Below are positions 1-8,026 of a stretch of DNA of 64,000 bases, in pieces (within the stretch, counting starts at the first letter, position 1; each line of letters opens with the position of its first letter). Below the pieces are notes generated by a model. That model saw only the letters and a list, made by a program, of their open reading frames with translations, was not told the DNA's origin and ran no database searches. This DNA comes from Flexithrix dorotheae DSM 6795. Lineage in GTDB: Bacteria > Bacteroidota > Bacteroidia > Cytophagales > Flammeovirgaceae. A program made the translations under genes and the position numbers. Location: positions 124,001-188,000 of the forward strand of contig NZ_KB903509.1 in NCBI RefSeq assembly GCF_000379765.1, read 5' to 3'.

Positions 1-142
1 TTACAGATTTCTGAGGATCACAATCAATTACCAGTACTTTTTTACCTGTTCGGTTGTGAAATGCTGCTGCGGTAAGCATTAGCATTGTACTTTTTCCCGA
101 ACCACCTTTTTGCGTAGCGAACGATATAATCTTTGCACTCAT
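1..142 (-). CDS. ParA-family partition ATPase, 5' end only
   Basis: Partial gene: the start codon lies at 140-142 on the minus strand and the reading frame runs off the left edge after about 47 codons. The visible N-terminus reads MSAKIISFATQKGGSGKST, a deviant Walker A motif (KGGSGKST) of the ParA/MinD ATPase group, followed by strand 2 with VLVIDCDPQ. ParA proteins are dimeric DNA-binding ATPases that move plasmids, chromosome origins or other cargo, and ParA-like TraA proteins also open the transfer operons of Bacteroidota conjugative elements. No partner gene is visible because the rest lies outside the window. A pair of palindromes about 50 bp upstream may be its operator. Family assignment is firm; chromosomal, plasmid or transfer role is open. 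Confidence 0.88.
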   Translation of the reverse strand, partial: MSAKIISFATQKGGSGKSTMLMLTAAAFHNRTGKKVLVIDCDPQKSV

Positions 143-192
143 ACGTTTTTATTTCTTTGCGGCCAATTTAGTAGTTATATTTATAATTTCCA

Positions 193-222
193 ATACTAAG
201 TATAACTTCTACTTATTAAGTA
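193..222. promoter_or_regulatory. Paired palindromes upstream of the ParA gene
   Basis: Two perfect odd-length palindromes sit side by side: atactaagtat at 193-203 and tacttattaagta at 210-222. Their centres are 18 bp apart, close to two helical turns, and both carry an AAGTA half-site. They lie about 50 bp upstream of the ParA start, where autoregulatory operators of partition operons are often found. Function is inferred only; in DNA this AT-rich, short palindromes also arise by chance. Confidence 0.35.
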
Positions 223-586
223 TACGAAATTACTATTGATTTATGATTTAATTTTCGGGGTAAATCATATCATATTATCCTTTATCAGATCATGTTTTTG
301 GGATCAGATTTTTTAGAATTGAGGGTAAATTAACTTTTGAATGTAGTTTTCTTCAGAGCAAAAAAATAAGGATAGCCTTTTCAAATCGAAGGTTCGATAC
401 GTATTTACTATTATAATTTGGATTCAGAATTGTAAAATTTCTAGAATTTCTCGTAATTTTTTAAGTTTTTTTTACAAAACCATAACCAAATTATTAATTA
501 ATTTAACATTCTACATGTTTTCATTAGATTTGTGTAAACAATCACTTTTCGATTAAACTAGTTATTCAATTTAAATTTTTTCAAGC
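223..586. other. AT-rich intergenic region, no gene seen
   Basis: No reading frame with coding character was found between the ParA palindromes and the small gene at 587. The only signal recognised is the promoter-like pair at 502-532. The sequence is very A+T rich with several homopolymer runs. Confidence 0.5.
502..532 (+). promoter_or_regulatory. Bacteroidota-type promoter for the 88-aa gene
   Basis: A -7 box TAGATTTG (525-532) fits the Bacteroidota consensus TAnnTTTG. A TTTA (502-505) stands at the -33 position with a 19-bp spacer, close to the consensus TTTG. The box ends 54 bp before the ATG at 587, giving a leader of roughly 45-50 nt. Confidence 0.5.
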
Positions 587-853
587 ATGAATGATGTTGC
601 AACTAATGGAAAATTAGAAAAAGTTTGTAGAGAGGCTCAGGCCAAGTTACAGAAACTAGACGCAGAAAAAAATAATGATATTACCTCAAAACTGGAGTGG
701 TGCATTGGTAGTTATAATAATGACAAAAACCCTGAAGGTTTAATAGAAGTAGGGGCTCAGGCACTCACCATTTTGAAGTCATATAAGAAGAAAAATTCCA
801 GACAAGTTTCAAAGAAACTAATCGAGGATTTAGAAAAAGTAACGGCTGTTTAA
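587..853 (+). CDS. Small hypothetical protein, 88 aa
   Basis: No function is known to me. The protein is short, hydrophilic and predicted cytoplasmic, with two cysteines (VCREAQ and EWCIGSY) and a lysine-rich C-terminal part (KSYKKKNSRQVSKKL) probably forming a helix. It resembles a type of small conserved protein common in Cytophagales, as far as memory allows. The gene stands alone: a consensus-like promoter ends 54 bp upstream and a strong intrinsic terminator follows at 1001-1026, so it is likely a monocistronic, expressed gene. Codon use is like that of its neighbours. Confidence 0.65.
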   Translation: MNDVATNGKLEKVCREAQAKLQKLDAEKNNDITSKLEWCIGSYNNDKNPEGLIEVGAQALTILKSYKKKNSRQVSKKLIEDLEKVTAV

Positions 854-990
854 GTTTTAGTTGGTCAGTTCTACCTGACTTCCCAAGCAAATTATTAAGA
901 GAAATTTCTCTAAAAAACTGAATCTTCAAGATTCAATCTCATCTCCTTTACACTTGAGTAAAACATTCCCTCCCCTTTCCGTCAAGTGAA

Positions 991-1032
991 AAAAAATTAA
1001 AAAACCCCGGAGCCATCCGGGGTTTTAATTTA
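991..1032 (+). terminator. Intrinsic terminator after the 88-aa gene
   Basis: A perfect 10-bp stem aaaaccccgg / ccggggtttt (1001-1010 with 1017-1026) closes a 6-nt loop. It has an A-rich left flank and T-rich right flank, so it could work in both directions and also serve the minus-strand gene that ends at 1124. Confidence 0.85.
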
Positions 1033-1123
1033 TATCTTTTGATTTCAATTATTATATCTTCTAATTATTAAGACAGCCAGGTGTGGTAAAACTATAACTT
1101 AATAATAATTCAGACAAGTAATT

Positions 1124-1381
1124 TTATCTCACATTATATACGTCTGAGATATCAATCATATCTAAATAAACTTTTAAACATTTGGTTGTGGTAAACGGCA
1201 GTACATTGCTAATATCATCTGTATTGCGATTAAACCAAACCTCTGCGTAGAACTTCCCTATTGAATACAAAGAAACCTTTGTTTTCGCATAGGTTCTGCT
1301 ACACAATAAAACTCCATTTTCTGAAAGGTATTTTAGCTTGTTCTCGGTTGAAAGATTGCTAAATTTTTGAAAGGTTAGCAT
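1124..1381 (-). CDS. Small hypothetical protein, 85 aa
   Basis: Unrecognised function. The 85-residue protein has no signal peptide or membrane segment. Its layout suggests a small alpha+beta fold: a helical N-terminus (FQKFSNLSTENKLKYLSENG), a basic strand (SRTYAKTKVSLYSIG), an aromatic strand (FYAEVWFNRNTDDI) and a C-terminal LDMIDISDV segment. Small stand-alone proteins of this build are frequent in Bacteroidota and usually unannotated. It is transcribed towards the bidirectional terminator at 1001-1026. The start ATG at 1379-1381 is the only suitable one. Confidence 0.55.
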   Translation of the reverse strand: MLTFQKFSNLSTENKLKYLSENGVLLCSRTYAKTKVSLYSIGKFYAEVWFNRNTDDISNVLPFTTTKCLKVYLDMIDISDVYNVR

Positions 1382-1841
1382 AATTAATTGTCTTTATTTT
1401 TTTCGTTATGATATTTAAATCGAATGTAAGTTATGATCAAGAAAGTTAAATATAGTAATTTTCTTGTTAACATGTTTTAAACCATCCTACTTTATATAAT
1501 TTATTAAGAATTGAGCTTTTCTGATGTAAGATTTCAAGAAAAAACGAACAAAAATCTCAACTAATTGTTTAAACGATATAAAATAGCTGGGGTTCTGTTT
1601 TCCCTGGTTCTGTAAGATTAATTAACAACTTAAATCTTGGTAATCCCGCAAAAAAAATACATATTTATAGATTATAAATAATCATTATCCTGGTTCTACT
1701 TGTACTAATCACTTATTATATATGTGGAGATAATGAGATACTAACAAGCTAATATTATTAGCTAAACAAACTCTAACCCAACTACAAAACACTGATTTAT
1801 AGTACTTTACTATAAAATCAGCACTGTAGGTAAATTTGAAA

Positions 1842-2030
1842 ATGATGATCGTAATTGTGTTATTTTGTTTATTACTGCTATTTATTCTGCCTTTATATTA
1901 TATTCTTTCTAATTGTATTTCCTCAATTTTTGGAAAAATCACAAGAAATTTCCACCTCACTCCAATTAGTAAAAAAGCCGATAAATTAAAGGAAAGAAGT
2001 CTGAGTCCACAAATGGAAATCATCCAATAA
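1842..2030 (+). CDS. Small single-pass membrane protein, 62-63 aa
   Basis: A strongly hydrophobic N-terminal segment of about 24 residues (MMIVIVLFCLLLLFILPLYY) is followed by a basic cytoplasm-type tail with several lysines. The frame opens further upstream with TTG at 1836, but ATG at 1842 or 1845 is the likelier start. The best support that this is a gene is the strong terminator at 2064-2095, 34 bp after the stop. No homologue or function is recognised. It could be a small stress-type membrane peptide or a chance frame. Confidence 0.4.
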   Translation: MMIVIVLFCLLLLFILPLYYILSNCISSIFGKITRNFHLTPISKKADKLKERSLSPQMEIIQ

Positions 2031-2063
2031 GTGGCTGTAAGTTATTACTCACATGAAGCACCC

Positions 2064-2095
2064 AAATCTCTTCAAAATTGAAGGGATTTTTTTTT
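2064..2095 (+). terminator. Intrinsic terminator, 11-bp stem and T-run
   Basis: The arms aaatctcttca (2064-2074) and tgaagggattt (2079-2089) pair over 11 bp with one G-T wobble around a 4-nt loop. The hairpin leads into a run of T up to 2095. It fits the end of the small membrane-protein gene. Confidence 0.8.
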
Positions 2096-2710
2096 GCAGG
2101 GAATTTCTTTCCTAGGTAAGAATTTCAAAGTTCTGTCATTTTTTAACCCTTGAAATAAACTTTTTGTCCTTCCATTTTTTTAAATAGAAATCCATATTCA
2201 TTTCAGACCAAATAATGAGGGCAACAGGCAGATTTACCGTTAAACAAATTGATGCCTAAGTGGGGAAAGGAAAGCTGGTAAAAAAAGTAAATTTTTTTGT
2301 AGCACAATTAACCTTACCTAAATCTGTGGAAAATCCAATTATCCCCTACAATACCCAACTTTTTAATTCAAGATCGAAATTGTTTTATTCTGTTGATTTT
2401 TTTATATTGAAAGTATGAAAATTTAAGAAAAAATTATTTCCTTTAAAAAAACTGGAAATAACAACAGGTATAGTCCTAGGTTATTCTTCCAAACTTGAGT
2501 TGGACTTTTTACTACTACTCAAAATATTTTAAAGAATCAGCTTTTTATTTACCAATAAATTTCCATATGTCCTTCTTATCAAAATTTAGATATTGTTTCT
2601 ATTAAATTACAGATTAAGTTTTCACAAAATTATTCAAATCTTCCTACTACGCATTTTTATCCCTCTAACACTAAAACTCTGGACACCTAAATAATTTAAA
2701 GATAACACTA
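2096..2710. other. Long AT-rich stretch without a convincing gene
   Basis: About 600 bp with stops in all frames. The only coding-like start is a 14-codon frame at 2215-2259 that soon hits a stop. No repeat or RNA gene was recognised. It may hold decayed sequence or the regulatory region of the gene at 2711. Confidence 0.5.
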
Positions 2711-3121
2711 ATGGGAATGAAATTATATGATAATAAATACCAGGAAATTCATTTAGATCAGCAATATGGAATTCTGACTAACTCCTGGAAGAAGGAAAGT
2801 ATCGATATGGAGGATGAAGAGTATCAAAAGGAGTTGTTGAATCTTAAAATATTTGTGGAAAAATACCGGCCAAAGATGCAACTGATCAATATCAGAGAAT
2901 TTGGATTTACAATTAGCCCTGAAATGCAAAGATGGACCGATGACCACATAAACAAATCCCACCTAAATTTAGGAGTACAAAAAGCTGCTTTTATTATGAG
3001 TGAGGAAATTTTCGCACAGGTTTCTGTTGAACAAACCATGGAAGAACAACAAGGCCTTAATTTCGAAACCAAGTATTTCAAAAGTGAGGAGGATGCCTTA
3101 AAATGGCTTAAAGAAAAATAG
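2711..3121 (+). CDS. STAS/SpoIIAA-like protein, 136 aa
   Basis: A cytoplasmic protein that resembles the STAS/SpoIIAA-like families common as single-domain proteins in Bacteroidota. The N-terminus opens as MGMKLYDNKYQEIH, with a strand around residues 19-26 (YGILTNSW), a helix (EEYQKELLNLKIFVEKYR, about 36-53), a core strand (MQLINIREFGFTIS), a helix with WTDDHINKS, a strand (KAAFIMSEEIF) and a final FKSEEDALKWLKEK. This last block is typical of such proteins, whose role is unknown. Start may be at residue 1 or at the second Met (MKLYD). It is monocistronic, ending in a bidirectional terminator shared with the convergent ytxJ-like gene. Confidence 0.65.
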   Translation: MGMKLYDNKYQEIHLDQQYGILTNSWKKESIDMEDEEYQKELLNLKIFVEKYRPKMQLINIREFGFTISPEMQRWTDDHINKSHLNLGVQKAAFIMSEEIFAQVSVEQTMEEQQGLNFETKYFKSEEDALKWLKEK

Positions 3122-3146
3122 GCTTATTAAAAGCCTATTTTTCTTT
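3110..3146. terminator. Bidirectional intrinsic terminator, 16-bp stem
   Basis: A perfect 16-bp stem (3110-3125 with 3131-3146) closes a 5-nt loop. One arm starts inside the last codons of the 2711 gene, with the stop codon inside the stem. A-rich and T-rich arms let it end transcription both of that gene and of the convergent gene ending at 3164. Confidence 0.9.
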
Positions 3147-3163
3147 AAAAATTTATATACAAA

Positions 3164-3562
3164 TCAATTCAAATGATTCCTGATGTCCTGAACAGAAATA
3201 CTATTGTGGGAAGTATCGTAAACTGATTTACCATTTTTAATCACCAGAACCTGAGGAGATTGGTGCATTACTCCAAACTGATCAGCAATTTTATTGGAAA
3301 TGCTTCTGTAGGTTATCAAATCGAGGTAATAAATTTCAGCCTGGTCCTGATCAATATCCCAACTTCTTTCCAACCGGCTTTTTGCCATAGAACTAATTGA
3401 ACATCTTGTGCTGTGCTTAAATATGATAATTGGTTTTGATTTCGATTTTTCGATAATCTCATCCAACACCGGATCACTTTCTAATAAATTCCAATTAATC
3501 CCTATATTCTTATTCGTTGAATCAGATTCGTTACCCCCAAATAGATTTTTAATAAAACTCAT
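3164..3562 (-). CDS. ytxJ: Bacillithiol-system redox protein YtxJ (monothiol bacilliredoxin)
   Basis: Thioredoxin-fold protein of the YtxJ family, thought to reduce protein-bacillithiol mixed disulfides. The key motif is HSTRCSISSMA at residues 50-60 with a single cysteine (Cys54), as expected for this monothiol family. The later segments FGVMHQSPQVLVIKNGK (cis-Pro region of the thioredoxin fold) and SVYDTSHNSIS agree. At 132 residues it is slightly longer than the core, with an N-terminal SFIKNLFGGNES extension. No signal peptide. It stands alone between a shared terminator and a non-coding 200 bp. Presence implies that this organism may make bacillithiol, but no bsh genes are in the window. 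Confidence 0.85.
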   Translation of the reverse strand: MSFIKNLFGGNESDSTNKNIGINWNLLESDPVLDEIIEKSKSKPIIIFKHSTRCSISSMAKSRLERSWDIDQDQAEIYYLDLITYRSISNKIADQFGVMHQSPQVLVIKNGKSVYDTSHNSISVQDIRNHLN

Positions 3563-3765
3563 TATTAAATAATTATGATTTTGTAGTTATAATATTTATT
3601 TGGAACCGAGAACAGGAATTACAAGCGCTTTGTTCCAAGCGGCAAAAATAAAATTTATTATTAAATAAGTTTCTATCTCCCTTTTCTCAATGGCTTTAGG
3701 GATTGTCTAAAGTTTCAATTCCAAAAAGGGTAATTCTAATTCAACAAATCAAGTGAATCAGGAAG

Positions 3766-4227
3766 CTATTCCAGAAATGGAATTGATTTGGCTAGTTCAT
3801 AATCTACCAGAGCTTTTATTTTATTTTCAGCCTGATAAAATTTTGCCACCTTGGTGGCAGGAATAACCTTAGAGAATTTCTTAATATAGGACTTCCTGAT
3901 TTTTAAAATCTCAATATCTACATCAAAAAATTTACCTATAAGTTCCTCCGATTTCTCTTCCGTCATGTTGTTATAATTATTGGCAAACTCCTGCACCAGT
4001 TTGTAATTTTGTTCGTAGGTAAGATTCAAATTAGCCTCATACTCATCATATAATGGCCAAAAATTAGAAGCTTCATCTTCTGTTAATTCTAACACCTCAC
4101 CAATAATTGATTTTCTTTCTGTTTGTAATACCGATTTCATCAGATTTATGTAATCCTTTTCCTGGGCAAAAGCCACATTTACAAATCCGGGAATTAAGAA
4201 TGCGAGTATTAAAAAATATTTTCTCAT
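3766..4227 (-). CDS. Exported helical protein, Spy/CpxP-like in build
   Basis: A signal peptide (residues 1-21, ending VNVAFAQ) precedes a helical, charged mature domain of about 130 residues. The segment ELTEDEASNFWPLYDEYE (about 46-63) is shared by a group of small exported Bacteroidota proteins often found with sigma factors or annotated as sensors of them. The overall build resembles the Spy/CpxP periplasmic chaperones, but no LTxxQ motif is clear, so this is only likeness. It is probably periplasmic. It is monocistronic, with 73 bp to the next gene start upstream of it. Confidence 0.6.
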   Translation of the reverse strand: MRKYFLILAFLIPGFVNVAFAQEKDYINLMKSVLQTERKSIIGEVLELTEDEASNFWPLYDEYEANLNLTYEQNYKLVQEFANNYNNMTEEKSEELIGKFFDVDIEILKIRKSYIKKFSKVIPATKVAKFYQAENKIKALVDYELAKSIPFLE

Positions 4228-4300
4228 TTCAGTTGGGTTAAATACTTTAATTTTCCCTAAATATATTTTTTTGCCATGAATTAAACTAAGATTTCAAATT

Positions 4301-4774
4301 TCAGGTAGGTATTATTTTCTTCATCCGAAAATTATTTAGTTCAACACCTCTCACCAGTTTAGTTTGCTTTTCCTCCATTTTAAATCCCATTTTTTCAAAA
4401 AAAGGTCTGGCAGTAATACTGGCTTCAGTTGAAAGCATTATTGAGCCAAAATCCAATGCTTCCTTTTCCAGTTTTTCATAAATAATTCTGCCAACTCCCC
4501 TACCCTGGAAATCCTTATGCACATACAAAAAGTCAACAAGAGAGTGAGCCACTAAAGTGCCAAAACCTGCCAGTTTTTCACCTTCAAAAGCCAATACTGA
4601 ATATGAATTATTCATTCTGGCATCCCATTTTTCCAAATCAAATTCCTTTGGGGCCCAGGCATTTACCTGTTCTTCAGAATAATCGCGAATGTTTATATGA
4701 TGAATAGTATCGTAAAAAAGTTGTGTTACTGCTTTAAGGTCTTCCTCCTGATATTCTCTAAAAATCATATCCAA
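4301..4774 (-). CDS. GNAT family N-acetyltransferase
   Basis: A single-domain GNAT protein of 157 residues that moves an acetyl group from acetyl-CoA to an unknown amine. The acetyl-CoA pyrophosphate loop is visible as QGRGVGRIIYEKLE (about 90-103), preceded by the strand VDFLYVHKDF and followed by ARPFFEKMGFKMEE, the usual late GNAT block. The N-terminus IFREYQEEDLKAVTQLFYDT and the HHINIRDYSEEQVNAWAP segment resemble the YafP-like subgroup. It lies 4 bp downstream of the DUF72 gene and is probably cotranscribed with it. Confidence 0.85.
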   Translation of the reverse strand: MDMIFREYQEEDLKAVTQLFYDTIHHINIRDYSEEQVNAWAPKEFDLEKWDARMNNSYSVLAFEGEKLAGFGTLVAHSLVDFLYVHKDFQGRGVGRIIYEKLEKEALDFGSIMLSTEASITARPFFEKMGFKMEEKQTKLVRGVELNNFRMKKIIPT

Positions 4775-4778
4775 ATTA

Positions 4779-5684
4779 TTAAAATAATGAACCCTGAATT
4801 CCTGTATTTAAAAACCTTGGGGAAACAGGCGTTTCCAAAGCTTTAGCCTTTAATTCTTTTACCAGAAAATTTGCCAATTCAGGGCAAAGCACATCTTCAG
4901 GTTCATGCACAAAAAAATAAACCTGAGAAACACCCTGGTCAATCCAGTTTTTTAGTTTCTCCACCCAGTAGCCTATTCGTGTATAATCCGTGTCATGAAG
5001 GCTATTTCCCACAAAACGCAACATTACATTTCCAGTGGTTAATCGCTGGTGAAGCACATCTCTCCTTCCTGCCACATCCGTAATCACAGTGAGAAAACCC
5101 CTGGATTCCAGCACCTTACAAACAGCATCAAATTCATCATTTTCTCTAAACCAGGACTCGTGCCGGAATTCCACTGCCATTTGATAGCCCAAAGGAAAAT
5201 TTTCAATAAAATTGATCAGTTTTTCAGCTTCATTAATGGTAAAATTGGGTGGCAATTGTAAAAACATGGAACCAAGCTTTTCCCCCAAGGGCAGGAAAGC
5301 ATCACAAAATTCCTGAATAAGCAAATTACAATTGGATAGCCTTCGATAATGGCTAATCTGACTGGAAATTTTTGGGCAAAACCTGAAATAATCAGGGGTT
5401 ACTTCGGCCCAGCGCTCAATCACTTCTCTTTTAGGAGTGCTGTAGTAGGTGGTGTTTAACTCAATGGTAGAGAAACTATTGGTATACTGACTTAAAAAAT
5501 CTCTGGGCTTTGTGCCTTTTGGGTAAATCTTCCCGACCCATTCCTTACACGACCAGGCAGGGCATCCAATTAGAATTTCACACTCCTGTTTGTCAAGTTT
5601 TTCCAAAATTTGTTGTGTACCCAATGGATCAGGAGGAAGCGTAAAATCCACCTGACTTATATCCTGAAGTTTTCCAAATTCCAT
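4779..5684 (-). CDS. DUF72 (YecE-like) TIM-barrel protein
   Basis: The DUF72 family is a TIM-barrel group of unknown biochemical role. Diagnostic blocks are CPAWSCKEWVGKIYPKG (about 41-57), STIELNTTYYSTP (about 72-84), RFCPKISSQISH (about 101-112), MAVEFRHESWF (about 169-179) and the late block YFFVHEPEDVLCPELANFL. Length (301) is a little above the family average because of an N-terminal extension of about 35 residues. It is cytoplasmic, with no signal peptide. It forms a two-gene operon with the GNAT gene, which starts 4 bp after its stop. Confidence 0.88.
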   Translation of the reverse strand: MEFGKLQDISQVDFTLPPDPLGTQQILEKLDKQECEILIGCPAWSCKEWVGKIYPKGTKPRDFLSQYTNSFSTIELNTTYYSTPKREVIERWAEVTPDYFRFCPKISSQISHYRRLSNCNLLIQEFCDAFLPLGEKLGSMFLQLPPNFTINEAEKLINFIENFPLGYQMAVEFRHESWFRENDEFDAVCKVLESRGFLTVITDVAGRRDVLHQRLTTGNVMLRFVGNSLHDTDYTRIGYWVEKLKNWIDQGVSQVYFFVHEPEDVLCPELANFLVKELKAKALETPVSPRFLNTGIQGSLF

Positions 5685-5828
5685 TTAATTTAAAACTTTT
5701 TATGGCTATACCTTGCCTAATTATTTGGCTTTCTGGTTTGCCAATTCATTTATATCTTCGCCCTGAAAGTTAGAACAATTTTAAGAACACCACAAAAAGG
5801 TTTAAGTTTAACCAAATTTTTAAATAAG

Positions 5829-6491
5829 ATGATTAAAGGAGTAATATTCGATATGGATGGGCTTTTGGTAGATTCTGAGCCATTTTGGAGAGAAGCTGAA
5901 ATTGCTGCATTTGCAGAAGTTGGCTTAAACTTAACGCACGAATTGTGTATGCAAACTATTGGTTTGCGAATAGACGAAGTGGTGGTAAAATGGTACAAAG
6001 AGCATCCCTGGGAAAATAAAACTTTCAAGGAAGTAGAAGACAGCATCCACGATAATTTTATTCAATTGATTGAAAAAGATGCTAAACCCAAAGAAGGAGT
6101 TCAATACATTCTGGAATTTTTTAAGGCTAAGGATTTTAAAATCGGACTGGCTTCCTCATCTCATTTAAGAATAATAAACGCCATGCTGAAGGCCCTGGAT
6201 ATCACCAATTATTTTGAAGTGGTTCACTCAGCTGAAAAAGAAGAATATGGCAAACCTCACCCCGCTGTTTACATCAATGCAGCCAAACAACTGGGTGTAT
6301 TGCCAGTCGATACGGTGGCTTTTGAAGATTCATTTGCCGGCCTGGTATCGGCCATGGCAGCACGGATGAAAACAGTTTCCATACCAGAAAAGGAATTCAG
6401 TCATCTGTCCAGGTTTGATGTGGCAGACATTCGTTTAAATTCCCTTTTAGATTTTAAGGAAGAACATTTTAAAATGCTCATGGGAAAATAA
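5829..6491 (+). CDS. hxpB: HAD phosphatase, HxpB (YniC)-like sugar/hexitol phosphatase
   Basis: A class I HAD hydrolase (beta-phosphoglucomutase-like subgroup). Motif I is FDMDG with Asp8 as nucleophile and Asp10 as acid/base; motif II is LASSS (about 113-117); motif III is the Lys of KPHP; motif IV is FEDSFAG. The cap segments TIGLRIDEVVVKWYKEHPW and SAEKEEYGKPHP match the E. coli HxpB/YniC type, which acts on 2-deoxyglucose-6-phosphate and hexitol phosphates, so this is a good subfamily call though substrate is not proven. A near-consensus -7 box (TATCTTCG) lies at 5753-5760. The next gene begins 31 bp downstream. Confidence 0.85.
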   Translation: MIKGVIFDMDGLLVDSEPFWREAEIAAFAEVGLNLTHELCMQTIGLRIDEVVVKWYKEHPWENKTFKEVEDSIHDNFIQLIEKDAKPKEGVQYILEFFKAKDFKIGLASSSHLRIINAMLKALDITNYFEVVHSAEKEEYGKPHPAVYINAAKQLGVLPVDTVAFEDSFAGLVSAMAARMKTVSIPEKEFSHLSRFDVADIRLNSLLDFKEEHFKMLMGK

Positions 6492-6522
6492 GTTTCATTC
6501 CCATGAACCCCTTTAATCAGGC

Positions 6523-8025
6523 ATGACCACAAACGTTCATATCAAATATTTCCCTTTAATTCTTTTCCTCTTGCTTTTAGCTTGTGTTGATTCCAGTAAC
6601 ACGAGCCAAAATGAAAAAGAGATTTCCAAACCTGAAGCTTCCGGGATTAAAATCAACTCAGAAAATCCATTTTATTTTACATTCAATGATTCTTCAGTTT
6701 TGTTGCTAGGAGCCAGTAATGAGGATAATTTGTTTCAGGTTGATTTATTTTCTGCCCAACTGGAATTGCTGAAAAGCTATGGTGGAAATTATGTAAGATG
6801 CACCATGAGCAGCCGTGACTTCGGTAATCCATGGCCACATGAACAACAGGCAAATTCCTTATATGACCTTACCCAATTCAGGGAAAATTACTGGAGCAGG
6901 TTCGACAAGTTTTTAAAAATGACTGCTGAACTCGAAATAGTGGTACAGGTGGAAATTTGGGACCCCTGGGATTTTTATAAAGCTAATAATGCCTGGAAAA
7001 AGAACCCTTTTCATCCGATGAGTAATAGCAACTATGCAGTGGAAGATTCCGGATTACCAGCCACCGTAGATTACCTGCCCAACCAAAAAACACAGGCTTT
7101 TTTCGAAACTGTCCCTGCATTAAATAATAACCTGAAAGTGCTGGAATTTCAGCAGCTTTATGTAGACAAGCTACTTTCCTATTCCCTCAATTATAACCAT
7201 ATATTGTATTGTATTAATCACGAATCAAATGCAAGTTTGGAGTGGGGAAAGTATTGGTCGGGTTATATCAGGAAAACAGCCAGGGAAAAGGGAAAAGAGA
7301 TTTTGATTACGGACATGCCAGACAACTGGGACTCTTCAGATGGAGAAGTGAGCCATACGAAAAAGCCCATGTCGGAAACTCATCCAAATACCAATTCCAT
7401 TCCCTACAGCACCTTTATAGAAAGCCAGGAGACTTATGATTTTGCAGAACTTTCCCAAAACAATATCCAGACAGGGGAAGTACATTATGCAACCACACTG
7501 AATTTCAGGAATAAACTGATAAAAGAAGGAAAGCCCATGCCCATGACCTCCATAAAAGTATATGGAGGCGAACTGAATGATGAAACCTATGGAGGAATTT
7601 ACGATGGGCCGGAACGATTCTGGAGAAATATCTTTGCAGGGCAGGCAGCCGTCAGGTTCCACCGCCCTCCCGCAGGGCTGGGACTTGAAAAACTTGCCGA
7701 AGTTAATATCAAAAGTGTGCGGTTATTAGAAAAAGCATTTACTTTCCATCAGTCCAAACCTCTCAATGATTTGCTGAAAGACCGTACAGAAAATGAGGCT
7801 TACTGCCTGGGTATTCCCGGAAAAGCTTATGCGATTTACTATCCAGGCTGCGGAGAAGTAAAAATTGATATTGGGGATTTTTATGGAAAAGTAAAAATCT
7901 CTTGGCTGGATATTCTGAATGCCAAATGGGATCAGCCAATTTTTGTAGAAGGCCAGGGAGAAATCAATCTCAAAAGCCCCTGTGAAGGAAAATGGGCAGT
8001 TTTAGTAGAATTGAAGCTGGATTAA
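6523..8025 (+). CDS. Lipoprotein, putative GH-A-type glycoside hydrolase
   Basis: A 500-residue lipoprotein with a lipobox ending at Cys21 (LLLLAC), so probably anchored in the outer membrane. From about residue 40 the sequence looks like a TIM barrel of the apiosidase/DUF4038-like kind: a strand GNYVRCTMSSR, then QVEIWDPWDFY (about 142-152), then YCINHESNAS with Glu234, a candidate acid/base, and later YGGELNDETYGG with a possible second carboxylate. The last 80 residues (PGKAYAIYYPGCGEVKIDI onward) look like the small beta-sandwich often attached to such barrels. No specific family is certain and the substrate is unknown. It may be translated with the upstream phosphatase gene (31 bp gap). 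REP-like hairpins begin right after the stop. Confidence 0.6.
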   Translation: MTTNVHIKYFPLILFLLLLACVDSSNTSQNEKEISKPEASGIKINSENPFYFTFNDSSVLLLGASNEDNLFQVDLFSAQLELLKSYGGNYVRCTMSSRDFGNPWPHEQQANSLYDLTQFRENYWSRFDKFLKMTAELEIVVQVEIWDPWDFYKANNAWKKNPFHPMSNSNYAVEDSGLPATVDYLPNQKTQAFFETVPALNNNLKVLEFQQLYVDKLLSYSLNYNHILYCINHESNASLEWGKYWSGYIRKTAREKGKEILITDMPDNWDSSDGEVSHTKKPMSETHPNTNSIPYSTFIESQETYDFAELSQNNIQTGEVHYATTLNFRNKLIKEGKPMPMTSIKVYGGELNDETYGGIYDGPERFWRNIFAGQAAVRFHRPPAGLGLEKLAEVNIKSVRLLEKAFTFHQSKPLNDLLKDRTENEAYCLGIPGKAYAIYYPGCGEVKIDIGDFYGKVKISWLDILNAKWDQPIFVEGQGEINLKSPCEGKWAVLVELKLD

Positions 8026-8026
8026 T

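Noticed and set aside
2215-2259. 14-codon frame beginning MRATGRFTVKQIDA as the start of a broken gene
   Set aside because: Reading on after the stop gives no protein of a recognisable family; it is more likely chance in AT-rich DNA.
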